Below, in pieces: positions 33,771 through 50,297 of a DNA stretch of 64,000 nt. The notes beneath the pieces are model-generated. The model was not told the DNA's origin, searched no databases, and saw nothing but the letters and a program-made list of their open reading frames with translations. Each line of letters starts with the position of its first letter. Position 1 is the stretch's first letter. Both the position numbers and the translations under genes were made by a program. Origin of the DNA: Hirundichthys speculiger (lineage: Eukaryota; Chordata; Actinopteri; Beloniformes; Exocoetidae); assembly GCA_018398805.1 (NCBI GenBank), contig JAGFBZ010000814.1:4610001-4674000 (forward strand). The letters run 5' to 3'.

Positions 33771-35235
33771 ATTGTCAAAAGGAAGGATGCTTTTGCTCTC
33801 CCTTCTTCAGCCAATCACCACTATCCCCATGGCACTGTGTTACTGTGTTCTATCAAGCCAGCTAGGATTTCAGCAATTTAAAACAGAGCAATAAACGAGA
33901 GGAAAAATGTAATAAGGGAAGACGAGGCGATAAAAACATGCTCACATAATGCCAAAAGAGATTTATGATTAATTATGCTATAGTCTATGTGAGTCTACTT
34001 GCACATGTGTGTGCATAGCCACACACATTCTCATACACCATGTGCACAAATGAATACCTTCTCTCCAGATGCAGAATTGATTTATGTGCATGTTGGGGGT
34101 GTGGAATTGATCAGTTCACATCAAAATTCCCCATGAACTCCCACATAACAAATCAGATCCTGACCTTTACCCCTAACATCTTTAGCTGCTGATGCACACC
34201 TGGGGGACATCCTATTATGTAGAGTTTTGACACATACCATTGCTGTTTTGAACAGTACCAGGGTGAATTGGCAGCATAGTGAAACATTAGCCGTGTTAAT
34301 GCATTGAGCTGTGAAATAGATCATCTGCGACAGTTATGGCGACTGTCAGACCGTAGAGAAAGAGATTTAACTAGCCTTTTGTCTGCATGAAATAAACATT
34401 GCATGGGGGGTTAAATGCTCCATCATATGACTGCTTGGCAACAAATCAAGCACTTTCTAAGTACCCACAACAGTAATGAGCATTTGCCAAAGAATACTGG
34501 AAATGCAGTTATACTAAGATGAAAAATAGTCAAGACTTTCTCCCTTTTTGGCAGTTAATTTCAGGCTAATTATTTTTATACAAATTGTCAAATATATACA
34601 TTGATATAGCATATGCATACTGCTACATTTTGACAATTTAAATTCTTCAAGGTAATTTTAATATGACAGGCAAGACGGTAATCATTATAGACAAGTGACT
34701 ACACCACACTTATTTAAGTCTACAGTATAAACATAGCATGTGGCTGGTCATACAACAGCCACTAACTCAGCTTTATCCAGGGATATAATAAACAAACAAG
34801 ATGGCTCATTCCCTCACTATGCAGCACTTAAATGCTGAGGACAAGAAAATCCATAAACAATGGGGGAGTTAGAAGCTCAATATATGTTAAGCCTGGGAAA
34901 CTCTCAGCTCTGTGTTTTATGGGGCTAGATGCAATGTTGATGAATATTTGCCAGTTTGGAATCATAGCTTAATGTCAGGCCACAATTTGTTGCAATTAGT
35001 ACTATGATTTATGGTAACAGTGAGACACAGCGCAAGGTAACAATTAACAGTGCTTTTTCAAGGCTTTTTATTAATGGGGTGTCGCAGTAGAAGGTTTCAC
35101 CATAACAAGTACATCAGTGGGCCTCTTGGTGTGCAGCGACATTCAGCAACAAAGACGAAGGACAGAGTAACCAAATGTTTTAAGGTCCAAAGGGACAACA
35201 AATAGACTGAGTCTTGCTTCCCTTGTTTGCTTTTT
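33771..35235. other. Intergenic DNA, no recognisable gene
   Basis: Repeat-poor and AT-rich. No coding signal found on either strand. Confidence 0.5.
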
Positions 35236-35965
35236 TGACTCTGAGGCCCCGATCGTACACTTCCCACCAGCCGCTACCCACAAATTGCGGGTAAAGGACC
35301 CTCCGCTAACCGGTAATGCAATCTTCCACTCGCTAAAGCCGCTACCCATAACGCCAACTTCCTTATTCACTTTGCAGGTGTGGCAATGGGCGTGTCTTTT
35401 GCTCTTTCTGGAAACTCGGTATCTTGCGATTGCGGGTTTAGGGTTGCGGGTACCAGGGCCCGGAACAAAAGCGCGTCCAAATGGCATCAATGTGCATTCA
35501 CCTGGTCACATGTGGACGTGCACAAATAGCTCTACCTCTCAAATTAACTCTTGTATAAAAAGTGTGATCTGGCCTCAGTTGAACCCCTGAGAAAATAGCA
35601 GAAATTTTCTTAAACAGCTTGCTCGCCAGTTAAACCATGTATATATGTATATATCAGAGAGTAGGAAGTAGGAGTAGGAAGCTCTACAGCAGTCCCAGAA
35701 GAGCTACACATCAGAGTTGCTTGGATCTGGGTGAAAAGACGCTCCAAAGCAATTTGCGGATAGCAATTTGCGGGTAGCGCAACCTGCTCTTAAAGACAAT
35801 GGCTGCTGACGCTCTGATTGGTTTAACAAGTGGAACACCCTAACCACTCCTATGCATAATATAGCGGGTAGTGCGCAGGTGGGATAGCAGGATTAGCAAG
35901 GTGGAAGATTGCGTTCTTTGTGGGGAAACGTCCCTTCTGCTACCCGCTATCCCTAAATAGCTCAG
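35236..35965. mobile_element. Foldback non-autonomous DNA element
   Basis: Subterminal inverted blocks are visible: GCAATCTTCCACTCGCTAA at ~35319 against TTAGCAAGGTGGAAGATTGC at ~35895, and CCGCTACCC-type blocks on the left against GCTACCCGCTATCCC on the right. The interior holds GGTATCTTGCGATTGCGGGT and AAATGGCATCAATGTGC, also found (part inverted) in the element at 184-935. The ends are imprecise and no target duplication is clear. Superfamily probably hAT. Confidence 0.5.
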
Positions 35966-36049
35966 GCCCTGAGTTCGGGAAGATCGGTCCCTAAATGTGT
36001 GTATATGTTTTGTGACCTGTATTTATCTACACACAGATATACATATATG

Positions 36050-36074
36050 CGTGTGTGTATATAAGTACATATAG

Positions 36075-36153
<79 letters not shown>
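36050..36153. repeat. Compound microsatellite (CG/CA)-(TACA)-(TA)
   Basis: GCGCGC, CA, TACA and TA units in sequence, running directly into the Tc1-type MITE at 36154. Confidence 0.95.
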
Positions 36154-36515
36154 CAGTCATGGAAAAAATTATTAGACCACCATTTTTTCTTCACTTTCTT
36201 GTTCATTTTAATACCTGGTACCACTAAACGTCATCATGTGACTAAAACAGACAAGAAAACACTGAATGAATAAAAGCAGTGTTTTTGGCAGTACAACGCC
36301 ATAGCTATTGATGTAAAAACTTAAGTGATTTAGGTTATAATCAAGAAAACCATGGAAAATGGTAAGATATCAGCTCTTAAATAAAACTCTTATGAGCAAT
36401 CTTTGTGGTTATCATTATGTTTGTCCAAACAAATGTACCTTTAGTTGTACCAGGCATTAAAATGAACAAGAAACTGAAGAAAACAAGGGTGGTCTAATAA
36501 TTTTTTCCATGACTG
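36154..36515. mobile_element. Tc1/mariner MITE with long terminal inverted repeats
   Basis: The left end CAGTCATGGAAAAAATTATT and the right end AATAATTTTTTCCATGACTG are exact inverted copies. Similarity extends about 70 bases inward (TTCTTGTTCATTTTAATxCC). TA flanks both sides (36152-36153, 36516-36517), as expected for this superfamily. 362 bp, no transposase. It sits between two microsatellites. Confidence 0.93.
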
Positions 36516-36706
36516 TAGATACATACATAGAGAGAGATATATAGAGAGATAGAGAGAGAGAGATATAGAGAGAGATATAGAGAGACACAGAGATACATAT
36601 AGATAGATATATACATATAGATATATATATAGATAGATACATATAGAGAGATATAGATATATATATATAGAGACATATACATATACATATATATATATAT
36701 ATATAT

Positions 36707-36753
<47 letters not shown>

Positions 36754-36762
36754 CACATATAC

Positions 36763-36815
<53 letters not shown>
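36516..36815. repeat. Complex (GATA)/(GA)/(TA) microsatellite
   Basis: About 300 bases of GAGA, GATA, CATA and TA units. It generates three long overlapping frames of Tyr-Ile-Ser-Leu repeats that are not genes. Confidence 0.97.
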
Positions 36816-36817
<2 letters not shown>

Positions 36818-39800
36818 TGTGTGTGTTCAACTGAAAATATGTGGTGATAGTGTTTGTTAAACTTCTTAAATTTTAAGTCATTTCTAAATTTCATATAATT
36901 TGTTAAATTTGTAATTTTCTTTTTCATCAAATGAAATAGAAAATTTGTTGGCTCTATCTTTTTCTGGCCAGCTATGTGCATACGTATAAATGTAAATAGG
37001 CAACATTTGGTTTTTAAGGGTGTCGTTCCTCAGAACTATACAGTGACACAAAAGGAACCAAACAGCTGTTCTGTCTGGCAATAACAGAGTTCAAGTGGAG
37101 CGATGTGCCCCTAAACGGCTAATAAACTGCACAAAATGAGCCTGCAATTAAATTTATACACTTGATTGCACTGCTGTCATGTCCACTACAGGCTTATCGA
37201 ACACCTGGGATCTATTTCCTTGTTGAACCTTGGGGAGAGTGGGAAAGAGAGAAAGAGGGGAGACAGAAATGAACAAAGCAATCCATTCTGCTTTCTCAGA
37301 CCTTCTCTGAGGATCCTGAGGTTTTAAAAGCAGAAAAAATAAACAAAGGTGACTTTAATTTAAAAATGCTGTATCGATGGGGTTAATGAGTCTTTATACA
37401 TTTACATTGCTGTATTGATTTACAGTCATTAGTAAGCATTTTTATGACACAATCAAATAGTAGTGCATTTGTAGATGCCATAAAATTCAGAGTTCGGAGT
37501 AAGACAGAATAAGATGGAAAAATGTACTGAATCAATGTTACATCTTTCTGAAATTAGTAATTTGAACAATTATGCACAAAGAAAATTATTAAGTAGCATA
37601 AATGTGTGTAATATTAATGACCAGTCTCCAAATAATGTGCATCAATACTGGACCAGTTAATTGGTTGGCCAAATAATCCAGCCACTTACTGGCATTTGTT
37701 GGCCAACACCTGAGAATATCTAGCCGATTAACAGGGACATCTGCAGCCCTATGTTGATGCTGCCCTTTGTTTTATTTGATAAATTTAATTCTAAAATGAA
37801 AATAATATGTTGCCTATAAGTGCTGACATTACACTGATATAACTCTCAACCATTTTAAGATGTCATTTCATTATTTAAAAAAAAGTGTCAACATAAAAAT
37901 TATAATAAAGCTTGATTTGATTTATTATTATATATTATTTATTTTAACCAGCCTCACTTTAAATACGAAAAAAAACATGCATTTTATATTATACCCATAC
38001 CAAACAACTATTGAAAATATGAAACTTGTGACTCTGAATTAAGTGTACTTTAAAAGATAAAGACATATCCTTAACCCAAAACCCACATATACTTAACTCA
38101 TGTTGGCATTTCCTCAACAAAGGACAAGAATCTCTTCTTTCTGTATTTTTTCTATTGTGACATATATATTCCAGAGAGTTGGACTGACTGAGAAAGCAAA
38201 GTTCTGTTTTATTTCTCTTTTTTACATCAGACACACAATCTCTCTCCGAACACTGCAATGTCTTGACCACGTGGCAAACCCTTCTTTTAATTATGGGAGG
38301 GTCATTCACAGTCCAGAGTAGAAAGCATTTGGCACTGAACTGCAACTTACAAGGACAGATTTCCTACCAGAAGTGAGAAATTTGCAGGCAGACTAAAAAG
38401 TCTCAAAATTTAAAAAATAAATAAATATAAAGAAAACAGAAAAAAAAATAATAAAATGTAAAATGAAAATCCATTTTATAATGCAGGCACACAGTGTCAT
38501 AAGACAGTCAGAATTTACAAATATTCCTATTTCTCTCATACCAAACATAAAATCCCAGTTCCTCCCTAATGAAGGCTTACATGTGACTTACATGCAGGAA
38601 ACCAAAGCCATAAACGAGTTAGTCAGGCGCTTATTTGATTATGTTTTGTGACCTTGTCGAGCAATTATTTAGCAATCTCTGTCTCTTTATCTACTTACCT
38701 GGTTCACTGAGTGGCTAATAGTATTTTACCTTGGCCAAATTTTTAGAGCTTTTCTCTAGCATCACACAGTAACCCAATTAGTTCAATGTGTTTCAGTGTT
38801 AAAAATTTCACAAAGCTTTTGCACATTTTTAAACGATTCTTCACCAAGAATGTGCAAATGAAGATAGATACATTGTCCTCCTCTTTCACACTCTTGCCTT
38901 AAATTACCCTTTTTGACAGCTGACTAACAATTATCATTATAGCTTAAACAGTCACTTGTGAGAATGGCCATAAATCTTGTTAAAATAACCAAAACCGTGT
39001 CTTGTGCTTTATTTCCTCCACCACAAGCAACCTGTCTATAAGCACACGCCATCTGTACATAGTTAGATCTTTATGCACACAGATGGCAGCCAAACATTCC
39101 CAAAGTTGCTCTGTCCGCACGTCTAACCTTACAAAGCAAACTAATTAACAGTAAAATGCACAGAGATGGAAGGAGCAGTTTGAAAGAGCTGCAGTAACTA
39201 TAATGAAGAGAGAGAGTGAAGAGTAATCTATATAGCAATGCCGGAGGGATTGGAGGGGGGCATTTTTACTAAGGCTTTAGCTTTACAACCCTTTTTAAGA
39301 TCCCTATTAATTGAGGGCTACTTATCGCCAAGCCTCTGTCCCAGCATACAAGCCTTTAACAGCATAGCACAGGGCATAGGGCAAGCATCTGAAAGGAGGG
39401 ACATGGAGCTGGGATGGGAGAGAACCTTGTTTTGCCAAATTAGATATTGCTTCAAGCGATTCCTGTTTCATACTTTATAGTCAAAATGTCTCACTCAGGG
39501 CTTCACTTTATGTGAATGTTAGGTACACATTACTTTGGTACTGATGTTTAAATATTTTTCATATTTTACTTCATATTAGTGATGCTATATTTGAATCCAA
39601 ATGTTGTTAAATACATTAAAAACATTTTTAAAACTGCACAAGAATATGCCAGCTGTGTGCAGATAGCTTAAAGAAATATCTATTCAAATTGACAAAAACC
39701 AGTGAAGGACTTGTTTATTGTTCTGGTTGTTTTCTTTGCACTGCACTGCCGACCATGCTGATGAAATGTATTTTGTAAAAAAGGAGGACAACTCCTTGGA

Positions 39801-40989
39801 AAGTTAATTAGTAGGAAACAAGCATAGGAAAAAGCAGGAAACGAGAAGTGACCCAGCTGCCAAATGTAATAACATTTTCATTATTTATTTCATTATTCAT
39901 TTATGGACGTGTTCAGAGAGAATTAATAATAGAAATCCCTCAGAGAAAATGTTTGTGCTGGAATCCTATTACAAGCAGGCCAAGTCCAATGGCACAGTTA
40001 GTTAACATGCACAAATGTACTGCCCCTGACAAATAACGTATCAAGTGGATTATTTTGTCTCCAAACCTCTCTTTCAATTCTCTGCCTTTATATAATTGTT
40101 TCAGCCAAGGTTATGGCTGTATTCAAACTGTTATTCTATGTCACTTTCATGAGCAAATGGTGCAATTTAAGAAAAACGAAAGCAATAAAACTAATAATCT
40201 GCGTCAAAAATGCTGTGATAACCGTATGGCAATAATCACCATAGCATCCCATTTGATTGTCTGTTGCTCTGTTTTCATACCAAACTGAGATGTCCATTTC
40301 TCTTTGTGAAAACTAGCAACGAAACACAGAATCATTAAAAGTCCCTTTAGAGAGAGGATTTTGTGTTGCTCCATTACATGTTTCAGTTTTTCAGTCCAAA
40401 CATCACCCTGCATGATATTCCCTGATCTGGTTTGTGTTTGCCTTTCTCACCGTTTTCTGAAACACTTTCAGGCCAACTTAACATTTGATTTCCCCCACTG
40501 AGATTCCAAGCACACTCCCAATGCACACTGTGAAGAAAATGAGTCCGGAAAAAACTAGTGGCACTCATTCAAGGCTGTCCAAAGATCTCTATTACAAAAG
40601 CAGATTTTATTTTCAATTCCAGCACAGACATCTCTGTTAAAAATCATGAAAAAGGCAACTGGGATGGCTGTTTTTTTTTTCTTCGCTAGCCATATTATTT
40701 TTCACTTATCAAATGTATCAAACGTGTTTCCCTTACCAACCTCCAAACCGCAACCCACCCACTCAATGCCTGGCTTTACTATATCAAGCAAAATTGAGAA
40801 CGGATGGCAAGGAAAGAAGTGCTTCATTGAATCTACATACTCATCTTTAGAGAAATGGAGGAAGATAAAGCGAGAGTATTTTTATGTGTGAGGGTTATGG
40901 AGGTTGTTTTGGTATTGTAAAATTCATATAAAATTAAGAACAATAATAATAAGTGAGCTTCAGACATGTGCCAGTTGAGCATTTTTACA
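36816..40989. other. Intergenic DNA, no recognisable gene
   Basis: Largely free of repeats. A block at ~39215-39480 (GGGGCATTTTTACTAAGGC through CTACTTATCGCCAAGCCTCT) looks complex enough to be conserved non-coding DNA. No splice-supported coding exon seen. Confidence 0.45.
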
Positions 40990-41400
40990 TTGTCCATACA
41001 TGTGGCACTTTTTTCTCACTCAAAGCACCAGAGTTGTGGGCCATGTGTGAATAATCACACAGAGGGCCTCAGAGGTGCCCTCACTGCCTCACAAAAGGCT
41101 GGGTGCAAGGGCAGATTGGGGAGGCAGGGGTTGAAGCAGTAAAGGGGGGGTGGGTTGTAAACGTTAACATGTTGAGGATTTGGATACCCTCACAAGCTTG
41201 TCTCATTAGCTGCTAATTGGCAAGACTTTCGCCTGTCTTTTGTTCTGAGTAACGTGTCTTTTTTTAAGACAAATGCCAAAGAGAATTAAAGAAAAATGGA
41301 GGCAGCAGGACGGTCAGCTTCACATTTCAAATGTGCCAGGCTTTTTTGAGAACAAAATAAATTATTTTCTTTACAATTAGTCTTTAAAAAAAAGCAACAA
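40990..41400. promoter_or_regulatory. Candidate conserved non-coding element
   Basis: Repeat-free block with CTCATTAGCTGCTAATTGGC, GTGAATAATCACAC (a palindromic homeodomain-like site) and a TCAAATGTG motif. Non-coding on both strands. Inferred by composition only. Confidence 0.22.
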
Positions 41401-42623
41401 AACTTTTCCCTGCTCAAATAAGAACAGAGATTATGACAGATAGATAATTAAAGAAAAATAAATAAATTGTAGTTTGGGTTTTTTTTCCCTCCTTTTCTCC
41501 ACTTTTGTGCTCATTCACCTTTCCCAGCTGGGAAATACAGAATAATATCATGAGAGCTAAATGGCAAATTATTATCAAAGCTTCCCTCTGGGCTCTGTGA
41601 AAAGCAGACATTTTGGAGTTGTCATGCAGGGGACGGCAAATACCTTTCCTAGAATTATTTTGAGTATTGTATTCTTTGTCTTTGACATCAAACAAGAGAA
41701 TAAAATACAAAGCTATAGGTGCATTTTTCTACATGCACTAGAGTGAAAGATAGGAAAATAAAAGAAAGCAGATTTCCAAATTAACAATGCAGTGTCCTGG
41801 CAGTCAGAATGAATCACACATTTCCAGAATATTCCCCATTCTTTACTCAAAAACAAAACACACAACATACTTGTTTCCATCATTGCAGCTGTTTGTATTT
41901 CAATCTGTCCTTCTCTCTTTATTTTCCAATTTTTCTTTCTGTATTCCTATGATACCCAAGACATGACTCTGCCCTAAATGCCAATAAGAATCAGATATAT
42001 GGCCAGTCAAATGTCCATTCCTGTTAATTTAGATCATTTTATCATTTCAAAAACTTATTGGATTTCAGGACCAAATCATTCAGAGCAAACTATTCTGCTG
42101 TACTCAATTTTAATGGACATCATTAAACTGACTGGAAAGAGCTGTGTGTCTCTCCTTGTTTGCAGAGATTTGCAGGATTTTTATGATGACTTGAAGTACA
42201 GAGGCTTTATCAATATATGCTTTCACTGGCAAATTGTATAATAAAATCCACTCTAAAATATCCAGACTGCCTCTTTTATATGCATTATGCACATGTTGTC
42301 ATGAGTGTACAAAAGTCTCCAAGTTATGCTAAAAGAGTAAAAACAGGATCAGTTGAACAGTGAAAAGAAGATCTGAGCAATGTATATACCAGTGTATAAA
42401 CAGCATGTAGAGGGATATGCTGAAAAACCATGGAAAAGTAATATGCTGGTTACAATTCCAGTATGAGTGTGAGCTGTTTTATGTAAAGAGAGATGTCAAG
42501 GAGGAAGAAAGGGTTAGGAAGCTGTCACAGACCTCATATGCTGTTTGACACCTGACACCAAAGCCTAAATCTGAAGATCAAAAAAGTTATGGAAAAAAAG
42601 AGGTGAAAAAAATACAAGGAAAG
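41401..42623. other. Intergenic DNA, nothing recognised
   Basis: AT-rich. Short open frames without domains. Confidence 0.5.
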
Positions 42624-42812
42624 GGCTGCCCTGGTGGCGGAATGGTTAAGGCAGGCAGCCCATGCTCAGAGGCTACAGTCCTTGACACAGCAGTCGCAGG
42701 TTTGATTCCCGGCCTGTGCAACCCTTTGCAGCATGTCTTCCCTATTCTCTCTCTTCCCCCTCTCCTGTCTGTCTTCACTGTAAATAAAGGCCACTAGTGC
42801 CAAAAAAAAATA
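42624..42812 (+). mobile_element. tRNA-derived SINE, full length
   Basis: The head starts GGGCTGCCCTGGTGGCGGAAT, with an A-box-like GTGGCGGAATGGTTAAGGC and a B box GGTTTGATTCC (42699-42709). The body follows (GCAGCATGTCTTCCCTATTC), then a tail AATAAAGGCCACTAGTGCC with an A run. The A and B boxes are RNA polymerase III promoter elements. A headless copy of the same tail lies at 62748-62835. Confidence 0.85.
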
Positions 42813-43811
42813 AAATAAAAGGAAGGACAACTTAAAAAAAGAAAAGAAAAAAAACACCTTAGCTCCTCATCTAGCCTTTACTGGATTAGCAAACCCAACT
42901 TTCTGTCAAACACATACTTACAATAATATAATCTTGGAAAAACAAAAGTTTATAAGAAACACTTATATCAAAATAAGCATTTTTTTTTTTATCAGAGACA
43001 TCTGACCGCTCACAGTCCATGGAAGTCACAAGAGCAAAGTCTCCAGCAAAAAATCATAGCAGGGAACAAACGGCCAGCTCTAGGCCTTGGCTTCATCCAA
43101 CATGCAGCAGATCAAGTGCCTTGAACTAAAGCAATACTGACAGTGACCTCACCAAGACCCAGCAACTGAAACAGCCCTAACAAGGTATTAGCAGGCACCT
43201 CTGTATACCCGCCAACTCTCAGCCTGGGTCTAAAGAAACACAGCTGCTCACAGTGCACAGTGCTTTCCAGGGTGGAGGGCAAACCTGCAAGCAACGTGGT
43301 GCCCCTGGCTAAGCTCAAGGGTGCAGCTGGGTCAGGATTTCAAAGCAAGGAGGAGGGGCATTACAGTGGCACTTAAAAAAAAAAAAAAAACATTTGTTCA
43401 TTTATACCATAGCAGTTACAAATATTAATTCTAAAATCAGTCAAAACTTATCTTGTCTAAAATTGTCCTAAAATCTTGTCCTTATCTAAAAACAGTTTAT
43501 GTCTTCCAGTAGGTAGTATATATATATATATATATATATATATGTTTTTAAATGTACAGTAAGTATGAAATATGAAATAAATACATACATACATACATAA
43601 ATAAGTTAGACACAAAACCTATTTTGCACTGAAGTAAACCCAAACTACATTTTCTAAAGTGGGTCAATGATGAAAGATGGGAAACAATCATTTTTGTGAC
43701 CTTATTGCATATTCAGGTTGTCCAGTAACAATATTACAAAGTGACATAAATATTGAAGCTAGGTATGGGTAAGGTAAAAAAATTATATATATTATATATA
43801 CATATATATAT

Positions 43812-43858
<47 letters not shown>

Positions 43859-44271
43859 TGCGCGCGCACAACAGAGCTAACCCCTAACCCTAAGGAAGGA
43901 GCAGGAAGCATCACAAAGCACCATCAGCACCAAAGCTTTTGATGACCCTTCATTGTTTGTTCTCAGGTTCAATCATGGTATTTCACCTGCATCGTTACTG
44001 GCCCTGTAGTCAATAACAGGAAGATCGTGGGGGTGTATAATAGCCTCCCGAAAAGTTCAAGCAGTTTTAAACAAGGGAAGTTCTTCCAAATATTCAGAAA
44101 CTGAAGGATGGAGAGTGTGCCGATGCATGAATATTTTGTTTAAATCCTTATGATTAAAAAAAAAGAATAACACTTCATGAATCATTAACGAACACCTAAC
44201 TTCTGTGCACCGTTATTGGTCCATGCACAATGTAAAACAATGAGAAACTTGAACAGTACTAAACTTAAGAT
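42813..44271. other. Intergenic DNA with TA microsatellites
   Basis: Short TA tracts lie at 43517-43543 and 43782-43865, the latter followed by CGCGCGC. The GC-richer part (43000-43350) has no recognised gene. Confidence 0.5.
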
Positions 44272-44410
44272 GGTAAATGGTAAGCTCTTATACAGAGCCT
44301 TCAACATTATCGAGATTCAACAGAGCACTCCACAATGGATTTCCCATTCACCTTTTCACACAAGCACTCATACCACTCTTCCACCATGGCCATGATTGCC
44401 TCCACAGAAC
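44272..44410 (-). mobile_element. Decayed SINE segment
   Basis: ATGGTAAATGGTAAGCTCTTA, then ATGGATTTCCCATTCACCTTT and CACACAAGCACTCATACCAC follow the wording of a common fish SINE (GGTAAATGGAC...ATTCACCCATTCACAC...CATACAC). Probably the reverse orientation, given the GGTAAATGG end. Confidence 0.5.
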
Positions 44411-44767
44411 ATACTGTATGTACAAGCAAGAACTTATGTTTTTGACCAAAGCCACAGAACCAAACTTATCATTTTTGAGAACATGGCCTGTGGTGAGCAT
44501 GGTCACACAACAACTTATAGCTTTATCAAATTACAAGCAACAAGAAACAGCATGCACTTATATTCATTGAGTTTCCTGTAGCTGATTATTAACTGGTCAG
44601 CATTTCTGGAACCCCACACTGTTCTTAACAAACAGAAAGAACTCTCCATTGCTACCTTTTTCTGGGATGTGGCTTCACATTTATTTACTCAGACAAATAT
44701 TTGACCAGGGCCAGTAAATCTGGATTTGAGTGAAAAATATATAAAATAAATACTCCATTTCTCTAAA

Positions 44768-46296
<1,529 letters not shown>

Positions 46297-46380
<84 letters not shown>
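46297..46380. repeat. (TA)n microsatellite right of mosaic element
   Basis: The continuation of the TA tract on the other side of copy B, as expected if the element inserted into one long TA microsatellite. Confidence 0.97.
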
Positions 46381-48871
<2,491 letters not shown>

Positions 48872-50297
48872 CTGGACTGGTAAAAATGCACTACAAACGG
48901 TCCAATGTCCCATAGCGAATCGGTTTTTCTGAGGTTCAGCGACCCAGACCTGCCATTGTTGTGCCAACGGGCGCGTGAACTATCACAAGACACCCTGTAA
49001 GAAACGTGACATCAGCTATGTAGCTGAGAGAGCGGGTAGCAACATGTCACACAACTTGGATGAAATATACAGCGCTTCTCACCACTGGTAAATGTAGGTA
49101 GGAAATGTGAACGTACGCTCGTCTGCCTCGTCCCCGGCGTGTATATCACTAGGTCCTGCTTCTCGTCTCGCTTTGCAATGTAACCTCCAAGTACACATGA
49201 ATGAAGAACGTTCGTGTGACTGGAATAATGGAACAATCTGGCCTCTGATTGGTTCTGGACAGGATTTACTGACTGATTCTGATTCTGTTTCTGATTCTGA
49301 CTGTCCAAGTGTCATTTAAATTGCCGATTTCTGAAGTTCTCAGTTTGCTTATCAGGGCAATTATATGATAATTAAATTTTAAAAAATCTCCCGACTCTGA
49401 CACCCCACCAAAATACAAAACTCCTTGGATCTACACGATTCACGTAGGTCACCCTTTTTGACTTCAAAACGGCGAATTTCGCCGAAAGGTGAGGGATTTT
49501 CATACCCGAAGTATTAGTTATTCAGTGTGTAGAGCTTTTTGTGATTAAAGAAAAAATAAATAAAAGCTAATGTTCAGAGTTACAGGCATCAAAAAGACAT
49601 GTTGAATTTAACATGCTATTTTCTATAACTGCTTACTAATGTTTTGGATCCATGTATCTTGTCAGTGATATGTTTTACTGTTGAAGTTCACGAGTGACTG
49701 AATCACTAGTCATTCTGAATTTTTGCCTTTAAAAGGCAACTTAATTGTTTTATAACAACTACTTTTATTTTTGATATCTAACCTCAGCCTTATGCTCAGT
49801 CTATTATCACATTAGCAGGAATAATTAAACTTTGTGCCATTTTTATCTTTTATTTTCTGTTAAGGGAAAGTAAGAATTGGATTTTAAGTATGAGTTTTGC
49901 AAACCTGTGAAGTGAGGCACACCAGATTGCGAGTTTTGCGTTTCATTGTGTAATGTCAATTATCCCCCCAGGTGTATTGTAAAGGCTTAAGTTAATGTCT
50001 GAATTTATGTTCAGTAGGCCTGGTGTACTGTCTCTTGGACATTAAATAAACAAAAGAATACTATTTTGAAATTAAATTTGTGTTTCTCTTTTTCTTCTCA
50101 GTAATAAAGCAAAATAAGTAGTTGGGGTTAAATTGTCAATTTTTATTGAATCGAACTGAACTGAACCATATTGAATCGTATCGTACCGAATCGAATCGTT
50201 TACTATTTTTTATGAATTGTCCCTGAATCGGATCATAGCCTGTGAATTGAGATTTGAATCGGATCATTTTGTGAGTGAAAGATTCACACCCCTAATA
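48872..50297. mobile_element. Probable hAT-type non-autonomous element inside a GATA microsatellite
   Basis: The right end reads TGAAAGATTCACACCCCTAA and is preceded by iterated TGAATCG/ATCGAATCG motifs (50145-50260), the style of fish hAT MITEs with a TTAGGGGTGTGAATC terminus. It is followed by AGATAAATAGATAGATAAGAT, so GATA repeats lie on both sides. The left terminus is not obvious after the GATA run at 48871. The interior includes a GATTCTGATTCTG repeat at ~49274 and an AACGGCGAATTTCGCCG palindrome near 49470. No transposase recognised. Confidence 0.5.

Noticed and set aside
36441..36981. Long overlapping frames of Tyr-Ile-Ser-Leu repeats
   Set aside because: They are translations of TA/GATA microsatellite; the same applies at 32-347, 830-1178, 18884-19158, 45638-45925, 48589-48993 and 59203-59529.
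42634..42710. Possible tRNA gene (A and B boxes)
   Set aside because: The tRNA-like head continues into a SINE body and A-rich tail and would not fold as a proper cloverleaf; it is a SINE promoter.
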